Counted from the stretch's first letter, positions 1 through 14,147 are shown. The stretch: 64,000 nucleotides of DNA from Spirometra erinaceieuropaei (GCA_902702965.1 CACRXP010000406.1:535715-599714); one strand, 5' to 3'. Numbers and translations are program-made. Notes: generated by a model not told the origin, from the letters alone.

Positions 1-249
1 ATTAAATTTTATCGATTTTCTTACCACTTACATGTACTTGCCTGAGGAGTGTTTATTGAAAGCTAACATAGGCTTAACAACCCGTCTTCTGAATACTGTT
101 ATGGGAATTTTCGCAGCTCTTTAAATAGAGCTTGACCGTATGCCAGTTTCGGTGTCGTGGTTCAGAATTTCAACATGTAATTAATTTTTTGCTATTAACT
201 ACACCTTTTCCCTATTAAGTATTGACCGGGATTCTTAAATGTATATTCC

Positions 250-740
250 GTTACAATGTAGACAACCATGCAATCAAAAATATTTCTGTCACATCAGTAT
301 GCCGGCTTTTGAAAGGGCTTCTTTCCGATCTCAGGAAGGACGTCGATCTTGCAAAAACTGCCTACGTAATTAGTAGGCATTTTCCCATTTGATTTTCGAT
401 GTTTTTTATAAATGACAGCATATTTTATAGGAAGAGTGCGCAAAAATGCTCCATCCTGAACGCATTTGTTAGCACATTAAGTTTTTTTTGAAATATTTAC
501 TTGAAAAAATGCATCTTTTAGTTCTAAAACGGTTTGTAATACTCAGAATTTTTAAGAAAAGGAAACATGCGTTCGCCAATACTGCTTACAAAGTATGCAG
601 CGTGGCCCGCATGCAAAATCGCATACGCTCTATGTGACAACTTCTTAAAGTGTATGAATGCGTGCTTCCCTTTCCGCAGAAAATGTGTAGCAAGTAGCTT
701 GGCGACCTCGATCCAAAGTGTAATTATGGATGACGTTCAG
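250..740. mobile_element. foldback element copy A (left half only)
   Basis: It shares the internal body of the foldback family: GCTTTTGAAAG, then a purine/CT-rich joint, then TACGTAATTAGTAGGCATTT and GATTTTCGATG. Further on it has the degenerate centre with GGCCCGCATGCAAAAT. Neither the left terminal motif nor the right arm was found, so the copy is truncated and cannot fold. Confidence 0.5.
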
Positions 741-2597
741 ACGTTTTTCGAATTTTTAAAAGTTTTTCAAAACCAGAAGATATTCTTTTTCACTAGGTGA
801 CTTGAGGAAGACCTATTGTGCCGCCAAGTGGGTAAACTAATATTCTTGAACGAGTTTTCTACAAAAGATTTTTGAAATTTGTAAGACATCGGAGATTAAC
901 AGAAAGAAATTTTACTACTTATTTTATCCTATTTACCTACTGTTGTATGTGCATGCAGTCGTAAATGAGCTTATTCGAATGTGGTATCGCGCTGTAATTG
1001 AGATATTTTGTGATTGTGCCGTACGACAATCAATATCGCAATCCCACCTACGTGGTTATTTCTAATAAAACACATATTCCGGTACTTTGGTTGATATTTC
1101 TCGGAATGCGTCGTAGCGAATGTAGCTCCGTTTCACTAAAAGCATTCCTATGACTGTTCAAAGGCCTCTCATGAATAACTCATTGAAGGATAAACCCAAT
1201 CGTTCCAATCCCGTCTTCTGGATAATGGTTTTACGGACTTACAAATGAAATGGAAGTGAAATCTGGATATGGAAAGCTGTTTAACCTGTGCTTTGTGAAT
1301 TTGACCACACGTACTATGCAGTTGTTAAAGCACCACCTATCCTCAGCTTTGTCGATTCTTTAAGGTATCACTTTGACGACCACCGTCTGATTGCACACAT
1401 GATCCATTAACTTTCTAATTTAGGCTGAATTAAAGGTTCCTGTCCATCGCATCGCATTTCCCTACGTTCCACAACATCGAGTATAGGGATCTTTTTATGT
1501 GTCGTGCCGTGTAAATCAAGTTCATTTTCCTAAGAAAATACCATTGTCACGCATCTGTTCGGATGATATAATATCTAGCCGGACGTATCTGTTGTTTCTA
1601 ATGGCACATTGCCAACGTCGGTATATGTTTACGCGCACAATAAGTAAATATCGATTCTCTCCTTTTGAGCCGGTTATCATAGTTTTTAGAAATTTCAGCG
1701 TCAAATTTAACTCGATTATGCGTATGCCACTGCTTTTTGCATCTCAAAACTGGCAATGAATGTGAGGAACATGCTTCATAGAAGAGGAAGGCATAAAGTA
1801 AATCGCGGCAGAGGCTCATATGGGGTCTGAAGTTTCCACTGGTTATGGCGATTACTCGTTTTCAGAGACTGACGAATCTTGTATACAACTCTCATTACGA
1901 CACGCACTCCACCTGATGAATACGTCGCCAATGTTGACTATGAGGCCGAATTGGACTCCTGTTTCACTCTGACCTCTGCCTCCGTCCTCCTTGTTGACCG
2001 AAAATGTGTTTTTGGGTAAACCAAAATTACAAGCCAAAATAGTAATAAACTCGACACTTTGCGCGTCTTCACCCATCTGATAGTTGTGCGTTTCGAATTG
2101 TCTGTTCGGTTCGTACACTTAAACTCCCAGCATTTTAGATAGTTTCCTGGAACGAAGTCAACTATTGAGAAGGCTTACAGAATGCTCGAATTTTGCTTAC
2201 TGTGAAACTAGGGCTCCGCAGATCCAACTACATGATAGCTGACACTCATTCCGATCTAACCTTTGGGGGCGTGGAGACAAGTTGACTGGGGGAATAACTA
2301 TCACCTGAAAGTCTTACCACAACCAAAAAGAGGCAGTGGGGATCATCCTCGTTCAACTGTATAAGATTACTTAAAGGATTTGGCGTTGCAAACCATGTGC
2401 GTTCTTCAGCGCCACGTAAATATCTCGCCCTTCCTGTGATTCGGCCTGAGTTAACCTGCAATGCGCCCATCCTCAGTCAGGCTTTAAGTTATCAGGTGGA
2501 TTCGAACGGAGGCATCTTATGCTAACTGTGGAGATTAAAAACTGTCTCTATTCACATGCGGCCAACCCTACAAACTCAAGTCTTTAAATTGACTTTG

Positions 2598-2735
2598 TGA
2601 ATATATATATATATATATGAGATGGAGCCGACAAAGACAAGGGAGACCGGAATGGCCATTTCTGGCTTATTAGTCGTCATGAGCCAGTCATACCCAACCG
2701 TAACCTGAACGGTGAGCGCCCACTATCATTATATA
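2598..2735 (-). repeat. SINE body fragment behind an (AT)n run
   Basis: An (AT)n tract at 2600-2618 is followed by GACAAAGACAAGGGAGACCG, GAATGGCCATTTCTGGCTTA and TTAGTCGTCATGAGCCAGTC. This is the body of a dispersed SINE family in antisense orientation. Confidence 0.7.
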
Positions 2736-4977
2736 TATAACATAGCTAAGGCTGTGTCTATTCCTGTATGTTACACTTCTCCCTGAAGCAACACCCAACT
2801 ACGACAACCCATTAAATATAATTTGGCTCAGTGCAGAGTCTGTCGAGACAAGCCCTGAATGTTTTCCCCTTCCAAAGTCATGCATGTCTCAGAGTCTTAT
2901 TTATCTTCCTTGCGTATTTTTAAGGTCGCAATGATCGCAAACAGAAAGGGCACAGTACTCAGGCAACTGTCTACTCTAGTAAATATCTCAGATAGGAAAC
3001 ACGCTCTAACTACTTCAACTGTATATGTGAACCTGTCTTTAATACACAAACATCTATGGAACGCCCTCAACAGAATATACCGAGTCAGCTACGGCGAATT
3101 TATTTAGTCCTACCTGACTACATAGTAGATATAAGGTGGCGAGTACTCAGCCGGTATACAACTGGCCTTGTTGTATGTATTACTTGGCGGCAGTATATGT
3201 TTGCGCATTAAATACAATCAAACTTCAACAGTATTTAACACTACAGATATGCCTCTGATGTGGTTATTCGATGACTCAGGGTCTATAACCTCCATCAGGT
3301 ACATTTGTAAATGTAATAGCAAGATTATCGTTGATACACGTATTGCCTTTAGAAAACATGGAACGCCTAATTGGGAATCTTTGTGCGTAACTGTGCAGAA
3401 AATTTGCGTTTACCCGAAAAACAAAGGTACGTTTAAACAAATAGTGTCTGTAACCCTTATTACTGCACTTTAGGGTTAAACATTAAATAGATTATATGGT
3501 CGGAATTTCTCAGGAAACATTTTTATCGCTCTCCGCCCTCATCTTTGTCACCCGATTAGCACAGTCAGAATTGTCATATCTCAAAAAATGATGATTGTAT
3601 TGGAAAAAGGCTCTTGTTTGAATTAAAATTCTTAATCTTTGAAATGTTCTCAAGTGAGCATGTACATTCCAAACTTTTATTATTTTAAAAATTTCCCCAA
3701 CACCGGGTTACATTAATGTTTGTCCAAACTAACTATATTTCCATTGTTATAGTCGTGCAAAAACCTATTTTGCCTGTGGGAATTAGGTTCTGCGGAGCAC
3801 ACTCTCATAAACTGATGTTCGAAAAGCAGATGCAGTTTAGGGTTGTTTTTCGTAGACGTGGGATTGCAGGTGCTTGGGCTATGAAGCATGACCCTAGCAA
3901 TTTTGTTTTGTTGGATTGACCCGCATTCTTCAGAAAGCGGCTTTCCGGACTTGAATTTACAAGTTCAGCCCGATGTGGCATGACGCAGCTTTTAATTTGA
4001 ACATTGATTTTCCAGCCCGAAGCGCCAACGCAAGGGGATGTCTTCACCCCTCAACCTATTTTGTGTTTTGAGAAAAAATAACTTTCAAGTACCAGAGGTC
4101 CCTTTTCGTTTTGGCTTAGTAGGATTTGGTATTGTGCTGTTAGATTTGTCTTCTTCATTTGGCAAAACTCCAGGGTATTATATAAAAACTCAAATAATCA
4201 TAAAAAAATTACCAATCAATCGAGTTCTCTCCTGGTGTTTTTGCGATCATTTAATACTGAACATCTAGAATCATCTATCCAGTGGGATAGAACTATTTAT
4301 CGCGCCTGCACCATTGATAAGATATCCTGTCGTCGACAGACTGCGAATGGGTTTTGGGAGTTTTTTGTCATCTATTTTGCGCTCTTCAATGACGACTGCA
4401 AGAGACCACAGGCGTTATCGCTCTTGCTGGCGATATTTTTCTCTCTTATTTCAGTGGCACCGAAAACCATTGGAAATGCGTGGTTGTATTTTGAATGAAT
4501 GAAAATATTTACCCTAATCCCTAACAGAAATGTTTATATCAGGTGCTGCTGCATAACCACATCTTACCACCATATTAACTGAGCTAGGTAACGATAAACT
4601 TTAAATTTCAAAATTTACGTTGGTTCACTGTGTAAACAGTGAATACTGTATCATCGCAATGTTATATTACAGTAAGAGATTGCGAAAGCAGCCTGTAGGA
4701 TAAGACCTTCAGACAATCATTTGTAAAATATATTGTTAAAAACTCCATAAACCTCTTCGATTTGAAAAAAAACGAAATGTTTTCACAATGTATTGAGTTC
4801 CAGGATTCTTGGTGATGTGTTTTACCTCTTCAAATAACAAAATTAAAAAACGTCGGAAACCATGTTAAAACAGTCAATCAATGTCACAGTATGTTCGACA
4901 ATTCAAAGACCCGTGGAGAAAAAAAATTAACAAAGTATGGAAATATGGTTTTTTACCCCTTCAGGAATAATTAAGCT

Positions 4978-5945
4978 ACAATGCGTGACCAACCTCATGA
5001 AATGTTGGCAGAAGTTCTGAAATGCGTTTTCGACGAGGGAGGATTAATAAGGTGGCGTTGTAAAATTAATTATTATGTGGCATAATCCTGTAGGATTTCC
5101 GACTTGCCAGGATGTCCGATTTTGAAAGCACTTAATTCTGACTTCCTGCAGGAACCGTACTCGGCAAAATGGTGCCTGCTTAAGTAGCATGCTTTTTTAA
5201 ACATTGAGTTTGGAGGGTCTTTTAAATTCAAATGTATTTTATGGAAAACATAAACAAAAATATGCTATCTTTTTCTTGTTTGGTAGAAAAGCACATTTCT
5301 TTATATTTTATACCCCGTGGAAGGTTATCTTTTGATTTTAAAAACGTTTCTAATAATGAGGTTTTAAAGATCGTGCGATGTCCGTTTACAAATATTCCTC
5401 GTGAAGTGTAAAACACAACCCGCATCCATTGCATAATATTATGAACCCTATACAGTGTTATCATAAAGGCATGGAGTAATATATGATTTTTCTGACGCGG
5501 AAAGCATGCAGCTTATATACAGAAATCGCTAAACGCTAATTCAACGGCTGATCGGGCTTAAAATTATTCGGGAATTGGGAAACTCTTTCAAAACCGAAAT
5601 ATACACTTTTTCTTGGTAAAAAATGTAAAGATAATGTGGTTTTCTACAAAAAGACGAAAAGAAAGCAGATATTTTATATGTCTTTTATGAATTATATTTG
5701 ATTTTATAAGACCATCCAAAATCAATGTGCAAAAATGCGTGCTACTTAATTAATCATTTTTTCGTGTACGGTTCCTGCAGGAAGTCTTAAAGAAGTGCAT
5801 TCAAAATCAGACATCCTGGCATTCCGAAATCGTGCAGGATTATGTCAAATAATAATTAATCCTACAATGCCACCTTATTAATCCTCCCTATTCAAAAGCG
5901 CATTTCAGAATTTCGGCCAACATTGAAGAGATCGGACAGCATTAA
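4978..5945. mobile_element. foldback element copy B
   Basis: The left arm (from about 4978) reads TGACCAACCTCATGAAATGT and continues through GGCATAATCCTGTAGGATTT and AGGATGTCCG. The reverse complement of the same stretches returns at 5760-5945 (CATCCTGGCATTCCGAAAT, AGGATTATGTC, CATTTCAGAATTTCGGCCAA). The arms are about 350 bp and clearly diverged; the centre is single-copy. No transposase frame is present, so it would be a non-autonomous foldback/MITE-type element. Confidence 0.75.
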
Positions 5946-8759
5946 GTCTTTTAGTTCCCGGCCGTACCTGGTAACCCTTGGAGGGTTTTCAAAATAAACA
6001 TTAACACGCGTTAGCATACTAATATCAAATACACATTTACGCAAATTGACCTATGATGAAAAGGAACTTGAAATATCCTGCACGCTAACTAGCATGTTTA
6101 ATCAACGACCGAAAGGGGCTTTAAGAGACATCTCTGTCGCAATTTTACCAAATCTTAGACGAATCACGTTTAAGTCAGCTTAAAGAGCAGTCCTTCTCTT
6201 GTTCTCGTGGTTTTAAATCTAGGCAATACGATGAGCCTTCGAACTTGCATCTCGTACGTCCTTCATACACGTCTTGCCCGGTTGGGATTCAGAAATGTAC
6301 TCTTGAATTTCTGGATGTAACATAATTATTTCGAAATTGTAGTCCCAGTTTGCTGCTTACACCGTAATTAGTTTACATTTAGAAAACTGAGCCCACAAAG
6401 TCAGGCTCGGGTGGCTAGATGATGGTTGTAAGATCAGTTAAACACTTTTACTTTTAGGCGTGAATGCAAATATGCGATTCCATAATTGAAATTAATGGAA
6501 TCGGAGAAGGGATAATGCAAAAATGCGCGACTATCAATGCGACCAATCCGATAATAAGATTTATTAAACGGATGCTGATGCCTATTATCAGAAATAGGAA
6601 GGGTTTCAAGACCTGTGGTCGTTGTTAAGTTTTAGCCATTTTCAACAAACTGTGTGTAGCTACTTTTTAAAAATAATGTGTTTGCTGGCGACGGAAGAAG
6701 TGAACCAACAACAAAAGCCAGTACAATATTCGTTATTTATGTACATGCATAGCACTGAGTTAAAAAGGGGTTATAGCTGCGCAACCAAGTGATGAAGATC
6801 CAAAAAAATTCAAAGGAGACATAATTGCCTCCACCCTCACGTTTGTCTCTAGCCGTTTATTTTTATATCTTGCCTGTCATAACCATCAGTACTCCGAGTA
6901 ATAATCATAATTCCTGAACCCCTTCTCCAAAGATTTGTCCCTAACCCCCGAACTTTAGTTCCCACGTCTGCCACGATGCCTCCTTATTCAACCGTCAAAA
7001 CTTACGCTTAAACAAAAAATCTCGCTGTACTACAATGTCAAAACCTAGGTGGTTACTTAAACACTTAGCCCCTACCTCTAACACCAACCTTAAATCTTAT
7101 TTAGCACCATGACCCCATTTTTTCAGCCCTTAGTTTTATTCATCCTTAAAACAGTCAAGCCTGACAGTGAAGCCTAATTTTCAAAACAAACACTTCATTT
7201 CACATCAAAATCACTATGCTTGTGGAGCAGTAGTAGGACTTTAACAGGTCAGTCTATGAGCTAAAGTTATTTTACCCAAGAATGCTTAAAATATCCCACG
7301 TCTAATTGATCAATTTACATTTTTAATGTACTTCTTAAATGACTGAAAGCCAAACCAGGTACCTGAAGAGAGAGCCAAATATATATGGCTTTGTTATGGA
7401 ATTTTGCATCTCAAAGGTAAATGCATTTTAACTCCTCATCAAAATTGTCCGTAAGACGGAATGTTAATCCAAATATCCACATTTTCATCAAACTGACACA
7501 GAAGCGGAAAGTATATTATAAATTATCTTCTAAAATAAAGAACAATACACTTTCCATGGTCATGAACGATATGACAGGCTTTCGAAAAAAAATCATCTTT
7601 GTCCAAAATTGTGCAGCGACAAGGGTCACACAATTGGAATATGGAACTTAGTAATTGAGAATGTCGTCAGTATATGGGGTTATTTGTCTTTTTTAATATG
7701 CGTTTTTACTTAGTTGACATGGCGTTGGGAATAGTGCCCAGAGTTAAGCTTATTTAACTCCGCAATCAACATACTAGTTTTGAAAAGGCGGACTCAGTCT
7801 AGTTCTGCCTCCCAAAGGCAGTTCATGTCATGGCGCGCTGCGTGACCTTGGCAAAATGAATTTCTTCTAACGACCCCTAGTCTTCATAAAGTGAATTTTC
7901 AGACTGTAGTCTACGAGGTCGCCCTGAAGCGACACACGACAACTGCTAACCCAGCCATTTGGAATCGGGTGCTAGAAGCAGAGATGAAGTTTTGTACGCG
8001 TTCAGTGTTCAAGTAACGAAAAGTCGTACTTTGAATTTAACCACACTGAGAGTCAGGAAAATATTGTTTTATCCATCCTCCTTTTTCTGCTAATTATCCG
8101 GTGTATAGTGCGAAACGCATTTTTTGCCAAAGAACACCTAACTCAGTCAAAAAGCGTCTTAATAAAAAAATTATGGTTTCTCTTCACCTTACATTATTAA
8201 AGGGCATTGGCTGCCCAATATTTTGGTCACATGTGTTGTTAGGCGGACCTACATATAGCTGAGCAGTCATCATGACAGCTTAATTGACGAGATTCAATGT
8301 CTTTGGCGGGTCTGCGACCGCGTTTTTGCGGCTGTTGCATTATCTGTTTCGTACTCTTCACCGAGGGATGCGTCAGACCTGAGTGTAAGTGATCATGTAA
8401 TCTATATATTATATCTTGATTTTGAGAGCATTTCGAAAGCCACATGAAAACAGTCATCTGTCAAAGGCATAGAGAATTAGTGAGAACGAAGAAGGCGCAC
8501 ACTGTTTATGCTGAATGGACTTTATATTATTTCGTCATAAGCAACTAAATGTGACAGAGGGTTTACAGGGGTGTATTATATAGCCAACAATAATGTTATT
8601 GTACACAGCCACACAATAAATGCAAGAGTGTTTACACAGAAGTAGAGTCAGTCCGATAATGTCACAATGGCGTTTTATTCTAAACTCTCGACTTGCAGTG
8701 CTACAGTTCATGAATTAAAGAAAATATATTTGCCTTATTTAATTTCCGGGATAATTATT
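5946..8759. other. AT-rich sequence without recognised features
   Basis: Low-complexity AT-rich sequence. The few frames over 70 codons (7421-7651, 8457-8239) do not resemble known proteins. Confidence 0.5.
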
Positions 8760-9490
8760 GCGCAAACGTGGAGTAAATTCTTGTGAGCACATCCTTTGAG
8801 ACAAGGTCCGAAATTTGATATGAATATTTGAGCTGAAATCCATCAGCTACTGCGGAATAACTGCGTAATATTCACAAACCACCAAGAGGCAGCCAGTAGT
8901 ATAGCAATGTGCAATAATTTACCGTACTAACAACACAGGTATTAGCTAAAAGCCCAGACACTCGTGTTTCGCCGATCTTGTGCCGCTGCCTGACGCAGCT
9001 GCGAGGGGATCGGCTCGTCAGTGGGTCCCCCAGCTTCCCCCGTGTGGTTTCTGGTATATGAACTCCAGTTTCAACTTGTCTTGCTGAATTTTCGAGGAAA
9101 TTAATGCGCGAACTTGGAGTAAATCTTTCGAAACAGGCCTTTTCAGGCACGGTCCGAAATTTGATATGAATATTTGGGTTGAAATCCATCAGCTGCCGCG
9201 GAATAGCTGCGTTATATTCACAAACTGCCAACAGGCAGTCGGTTGTATACTTTTATGCCATTATTTGCCATACTAATAGGACAGGTACATGTCAAGAGCC
9301 CAGACACGCGTGTTTTGCCGATCCCATGTCGCTTTTAACTAGTACCTATGCTGTCAGCACGGTAAATTTATTACACAATTGCTTACTGCTGGCTGCCTGT
9401 CGGCGGTTTGTGAATACTGTGTGGTTATTACGCAGTGGCTCAAATATTTATATCAACTTTCGGATCGTGCATGGAAAGGTGTGCTCCACG
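8760..9490. repeat. tandem duplication plus inverted third copy
   Basis: A unit of about 346 bp (GGTCCGAAATTTGATATGAA at 8805) recurs in direct orientation at 9151 and, inverted and shortened, at 9333-9490. All copies share GCTGAAATCCATCAGCT-type and ATTCACAAAC(C/T)GCC blocks. A further worn fragment (GCTAACTTGGAGTA, then GTCCATCAGCCGC) is at 62470-62570. The reading frames here differ between copies and are not coding. Confidence 0.65.
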
Positions 9491-10599
9491 TAGTACAGTT
9501 ATTGCATGGTTATAATGCCTTATAACGCAGCGGCATGCATAAATAACTTATGTTTTTACGCCGACAGATTCACAAGATGGCGCTTCAGAATTGCAAAGTA
9601 CGATACTTTTTAATGACAGAAAGTGATTACCGCTTTTTAAAGGCACTGTGTGGTCGAGCGAAAAGACAGATGCAATTTACTCGGCGTACGACAGCTTCCA
9701 GTATGAAAACAACACTTTATTGAAAAGTGGATATGATTACGACGATGAAGTAATGAACTTGACCGGTAATTTATATGGTTCTTTAACAGATTATTATTAT
9801 ATTTATATTCTACAAGGCTTGATATTTTCAACCAATGGCATGACTATCGAAATTAGAACCAAGACTAGTTTCCATAATTGCACCTGGAAACAGTCACTAT
9901 AAAAGGTCGTTATTTAGTAGGGTTTTACGTAAAGGCAGCCCAGTAGACAGAATGTCCATGTAGCTGCATCTTGACAGGGTTGGGTCATAACTCGCATATT
10001 CCTTAGATTTAATTTAGGGTACAATGACTTACATTTAACGTTACCCGTTTTATTCCTTGTGCACATGCTTCGAGTTAGCACATCGTAAAATTATAAGATG
10101 TCGACATAAAAACTTGATAAACTGGTCGAAAATGTGAACGCTCTGTCCCAGAACTCGATGGCCAGTGAAAGATCAATATTTATACATGTTTGTACATGTC
10201 AGGCACGGTTCAAATTGTTAAATTCTTCCAGACTGCAAGGTATGGCAAAGAATAAAGTTCATTTCACGTTTCGAGGACATAATCAATGGCACAGCTCGCG
10301 ATGTTATTAGAATTCACTAAAGCCCGCGATATTTAAAATAATATTTCCATTCCTTTCTATGTTTATCATTATTTGTTCGATAGGCCATCGATTTGCTTTT
10401 GCAAAGTTTTTAATTCTACATCAGGATTTCAAGTGTGTTCCAGCAACTGCACGACTTTGATCCTCTTGATGGGGTGCAAATTGCCTATATGTAGTAGGGC
10501 AATACAAATTTTATGGGCTGGATGCGTGTTCTCTCTCAGTATTTATCATGTTTTGCAGGGACTGCGAATAGGGACATAATTATCTAAAAGAGTATATTA

Positions 10600-11565
10600 G
10601 ATGTGCTAACTCATGAAATGTCAACCAAAATTTCGAAATGCGTTCTCGTTTCAACAAGATAAATTAAATTGTGTTGTAAAACCAATCATGATGCAGCATA
10701 AGTCTATAATTATCCAGTTACCTCAGGGTGTCGGCTTTCAAAAGAACTTATTTTCGGCTGCATGCAGGATCTGCAAAAAATGACTACTTATGTAGCATGT
10801 AATTTTCTCATTGATTTTCGATGCCCTTGAAAATTCAATTATATTTCGTGGAAAACATGCATAAAAATATTCATTCTTTTACTTATTCGGTAGAAAATCA
10901 CGTCTTCTTCCAATTTCAATCTCAAAAGAAGAGTATAATTCGGTTTTAAAAAACTTTCTAATTGTGAGATTTTTTAATGGCCGTTCATGAAACGTCATGT
11001 ATCTGCATTTACGAATGTGGCCTGTAAAGTTAACAATATTGCTCAATCCATTGCTTAATTTTATAAACCTCATATAATCTCCTCTCAACACCGTAGAGAA
11101 ATGCATGGTTTTCCGTGCACGAAAAATATACAGCTTGTAGTTTTGAAACTCTGAATGCAAGTATAACAGCAGGTCGGGTTCAAAATTATTCGGGAATTAG
11201 AAACTTTTTTTACAACTGAATTATACTCTTCTTTTGAGATTTAAATTGGAAGAAGACGTGATTTTCTACCGAATAAGTAAAATAATGAATATTTTATGCA
11301 TTTTCTCCATGAAATATAATTGAATTTTCAAGGGCATCAAAAATCAATGAGAAAATTGCATGCTTATAATGTAGTCATTTTTGCAGAGTATAGATCTTGC
11401 ATGCAGCTGAAAATAAGTTCTTTTGAAAGCCGACACCCTGAGGTAACTGGATCATTATAGACTTATGCTGCATCATGATTAGTTTTACAACACAACTTAA
11501 TTTATCTTTTCGAAACGAGAACGCATTTCGAAATTTTGGTTGACATTTTATGAGTTAGAACATCC
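10600..11565. mobile_element. foldback element copy C
   Basis: The left arm starts CTAACTCATGAAATGTCAAC. The right arm ends GGTTGACATTTTATGAGTTAG. Long internal matches pair across the centre, for example GAAAATCACGTCTTCTTCCA near 10893 with its complement near 11250. The copy belongs to the same family as copies B and G. Confidence 0.78.
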
Positions 11566-11652
11566 ACTGTAATTGCTAGCGTGAAACCACTCCAGTAACT
11601 TCGTTCAAAGCCTAACCTTATAAGTCAGAAATATTCTCAATTCGTAGTTTTA

Positions 11653-12078
11653 ATGTACGACGACCCAAAAAAAATTTTAAAGCATGCCCTAAGTTCAACA
11701 CTCATTTTACAGGGGCAGGAGAGGAGACATCGGGATCTGGAGGTACATATTCATTTAATGGCGGAATCTGATCACAAAACGTTGAAAGATACTGTGGGGC
11801 TGAATAGAAACGCAGTTGCAAATTTTCGCAGTGCACCGTTGCAAATTGAATCTGATGTCGAAGTAACAAACCCAAACGGTAACTTTTTAAACCAGTTTAG
11901 GCCCCTACCCCAGAATCCCTATTCAGTTTTCTTTTCGGAACTTGATTCACCCACGATAAATCTAAATCTTATCAACGGGCCAGTTTTTCGTGGTTATATT
12001 TGTATGGTACGCTCAGTTTGTAAGTTGACCTTTCGGAGAGTCTGGCTGCGTCAAAGTAAGCATAGTGTTCCTTCCTAG
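11653..12078 (+). CDS. unassigned 141-codon open frame
   Basis: This is the longest uninterrupted frame in the first 15 kb. It starts MYDDPKKILKHALSST and ends KHSVPS. No domain, signal peptide or membrane segment is recognised. A short stretch at 11713-11742 (GQERRHRDLE) lies between a TTTTACAG acceptor-like site and a GAG|GTACAT donor-like site, so it could be a spliced micro-exon rather than one long frame. It directly follows the foldback element ending near 11565. It may be fortuitous. Confidence 0.15.
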   Translation: MYDDPKKILKHALSSTLILQGQERRHRDLEVHIHLMAESDHKTLKDTVGLNRNAVANFRSAPLQIESDVEVTNPNGNFLNQFRPLPQNPYSVFFSELDSPTINLNLINGPVFRGYICMVRSVCKLTFRRVWLRQSKHSVPS

Positions 12079-13233
12079 CGTACGTCAAGATTCGTCCTAA
12101 CCAACAATGTATGATAAATGATTGCCAAGGCGACATTCAGTTAATCACGATCATTGAATTATGTGGGATTTTTTGTGTGTAGAATTATAGTTTTATTTCC
12201 GACATTTAACTACGTTTCGGGTTCGAAAGATGGGTCCAAATACTGTTACACAGTACTACGACTAGAGAAGTAATTTCGAATATAATTCAAATTAATCATT
12301 CCTCAATGCTGAATCACCACCTACTTCAATTTTAGAATTCACTCTATCCCGAAACGGAGCAAATAGGCTTTTGGTGGCCAAATCTGTTGTAGATACGCTT
12401 AACAACTTTTTTCGCACAGGTCCACCTCTTATCTATTTACTGTATGTCAAGATGAAAGAGCTGCGCATATCTTCCTCACATTGCTCATTGAACATTGATA
12501 GAAACTCCTCGCAGCTACGTTACAGCTGCGATATCATCTTCCCTTCTACTGAAATAGGCATATGTTCTGTAAGTTGCCTTATTGGTTTGGTTTTTAGGCA
12601 GACGTAGTTAGAGAAGATTTGCTTTCCCTTGCTCGATTCATATTTTGAGCGGCAAATTATTCATTTCTCGATGTCTCGGTGTCTGTTTTCAAAATTAAAT
12701 GCTTTTGTTAGCGAACCACTCGGTAGGACACGCAAACAGGAAATCCTCCCGCAAAAGGAGCGATTTTTGGTTATACAGTTAGTAACCTAACTTATGTAGT
12801 GTGTCGAAATTTACGAATGATTGCAATCACTCGCAAACCGGGCACCATTCCATGAGTCCAATACCTATGTTAATTAAGAGTACGTTTAAAAGAATAAAAA
12901 ACATAAAATAAATATTAAAGGCAGTGTTGTGTTGTTAAGAAATGCCGATTTTTTAGAAAAGCGCAATATCCCGAAAACGCCAAAAGTGGCTCTAATGTAG
13001 TAAACTACGTTTTTAGATGTATTGAATGTACTCTCACATAAAAACTTGATAAATATGAAAGTAATACTAAAGTAACGTCTAATAATAGTGTCTCAGTGAA
13101 GTTAGCCTCTAAGTGTCGTTCAATAATTAGTGTGACATTTACATATGACAGTTTGTCAACTGCCTACATTCTGAGTGTAGATTCCAGAAAAGTTTATCAG
13201 TGTTTCGTGTTATTCTTGACTCTTCTGAGTAAA

Positions 13234-13304
13234 ATGAGGTGGGCTTCAATAATAATAACTACAGTTTGCTTGATTTTACCGATGGGGACGTCGCAGGAAC
13301 AAAG
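13234..13304 (+). CDS. possible signal-peptide first exon
   Basis: An ATG opens MRWASIIITTVCLILPMGTS followed by QEQR, a textbook signal-peptide profile (basic n-region, hydrophobic core, small residues at the end). The frame meets AAG|GTTTTC, usable as a donor, and a stop 9 bases later. Flatworm micro-exon genes start with an exon of this form, but no downstream micro-exons could be assigned. The signal is weak. Confidence 0.18.
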
Positions 13305-14147
13305 GTTTTCATAGGATAACGTGCCACGAGGCCGTTCGGTGCTTCATAAACGTAAATAGAACTGATAGGCGTAATCGTAAATATACTATTTTGAGCTTAT
13401 AGAGACAACCTTTCTTCCGTTATATTAGTTTGCACTTTTCGTTCGTTTTAGGTTACGATGAGTTTCAGATCGACACCGAAATTTCGTTTAATACTTCATG
13501 ATTTTCAGTGTTTTCACCCGATCGTCCATAAAGACAGATTCTCAATTACCTGTCTTTAAAATAAGGTTATTCTTGAAGGCATAAAATAAATTTTTAAGTT
13601 CGGTTAAATTTATTTACTGAATCTATCGCGGGTAAACTACCATCCTCTCAAATAAAAAGTCGGTTAGATGCGTAACCGGAGTCTAGGACATTCATTAGCA
13701 TAGGAAATAGCAGAAGTATATTCCAGTATCCATTTTCGCTCAAATTTACTGATATTTTGCATGATATAATTACGTAAACGTAATTTATGCCAACAAAAGG
13801 ACATTTCATGAAGGGTGTGAATAATCGAACAAAATGCGCAACGTTAAAGACGTCCAGAAATTCTCGCATCAGTTTCCGCTATCGGATTTCATGATATAGA
13901 TCAAGTACTGTAGTCTCGAAAATTGGGTCTATTTTTATGTCCAAACCTTAGCCGGAACCAAATTCCTTACCCTTTATTTAATATCTGCTCTGCCGTAAAT
14001 GCCACTCTTATCACAAAGTCCACTTAATCTCAAATTTTTTTATTTTGCTGTCCTATCCACTACCAGGACTTTGTTGGCTTAAGTCATTTTAATCTAATTC
14101 AACTGTAATTGGCACAATTTAAGGTTAATCAACGTTGCACACTGGTA

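Larger units (their letters stand above)
1..4977. other. gene-poor, no recognised gene
   Basis: Apart from the half foldback element (250-740) and a SINE body (2598-2735), nothing is recognised. Open frames of 60-100 codons, for example 3168-3473 and 4235-4498, have no domain, conserved motif or convincing splice context. Confidence 0.5.
11566..14147. other. unassigned region with two weak coding candidates
   Basis: It holds the 141-codon frame (11653-12078) and the signal-peptide-like exon (13234). The rest is AT-rich and featureless by eye. Confidence 0.4.
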
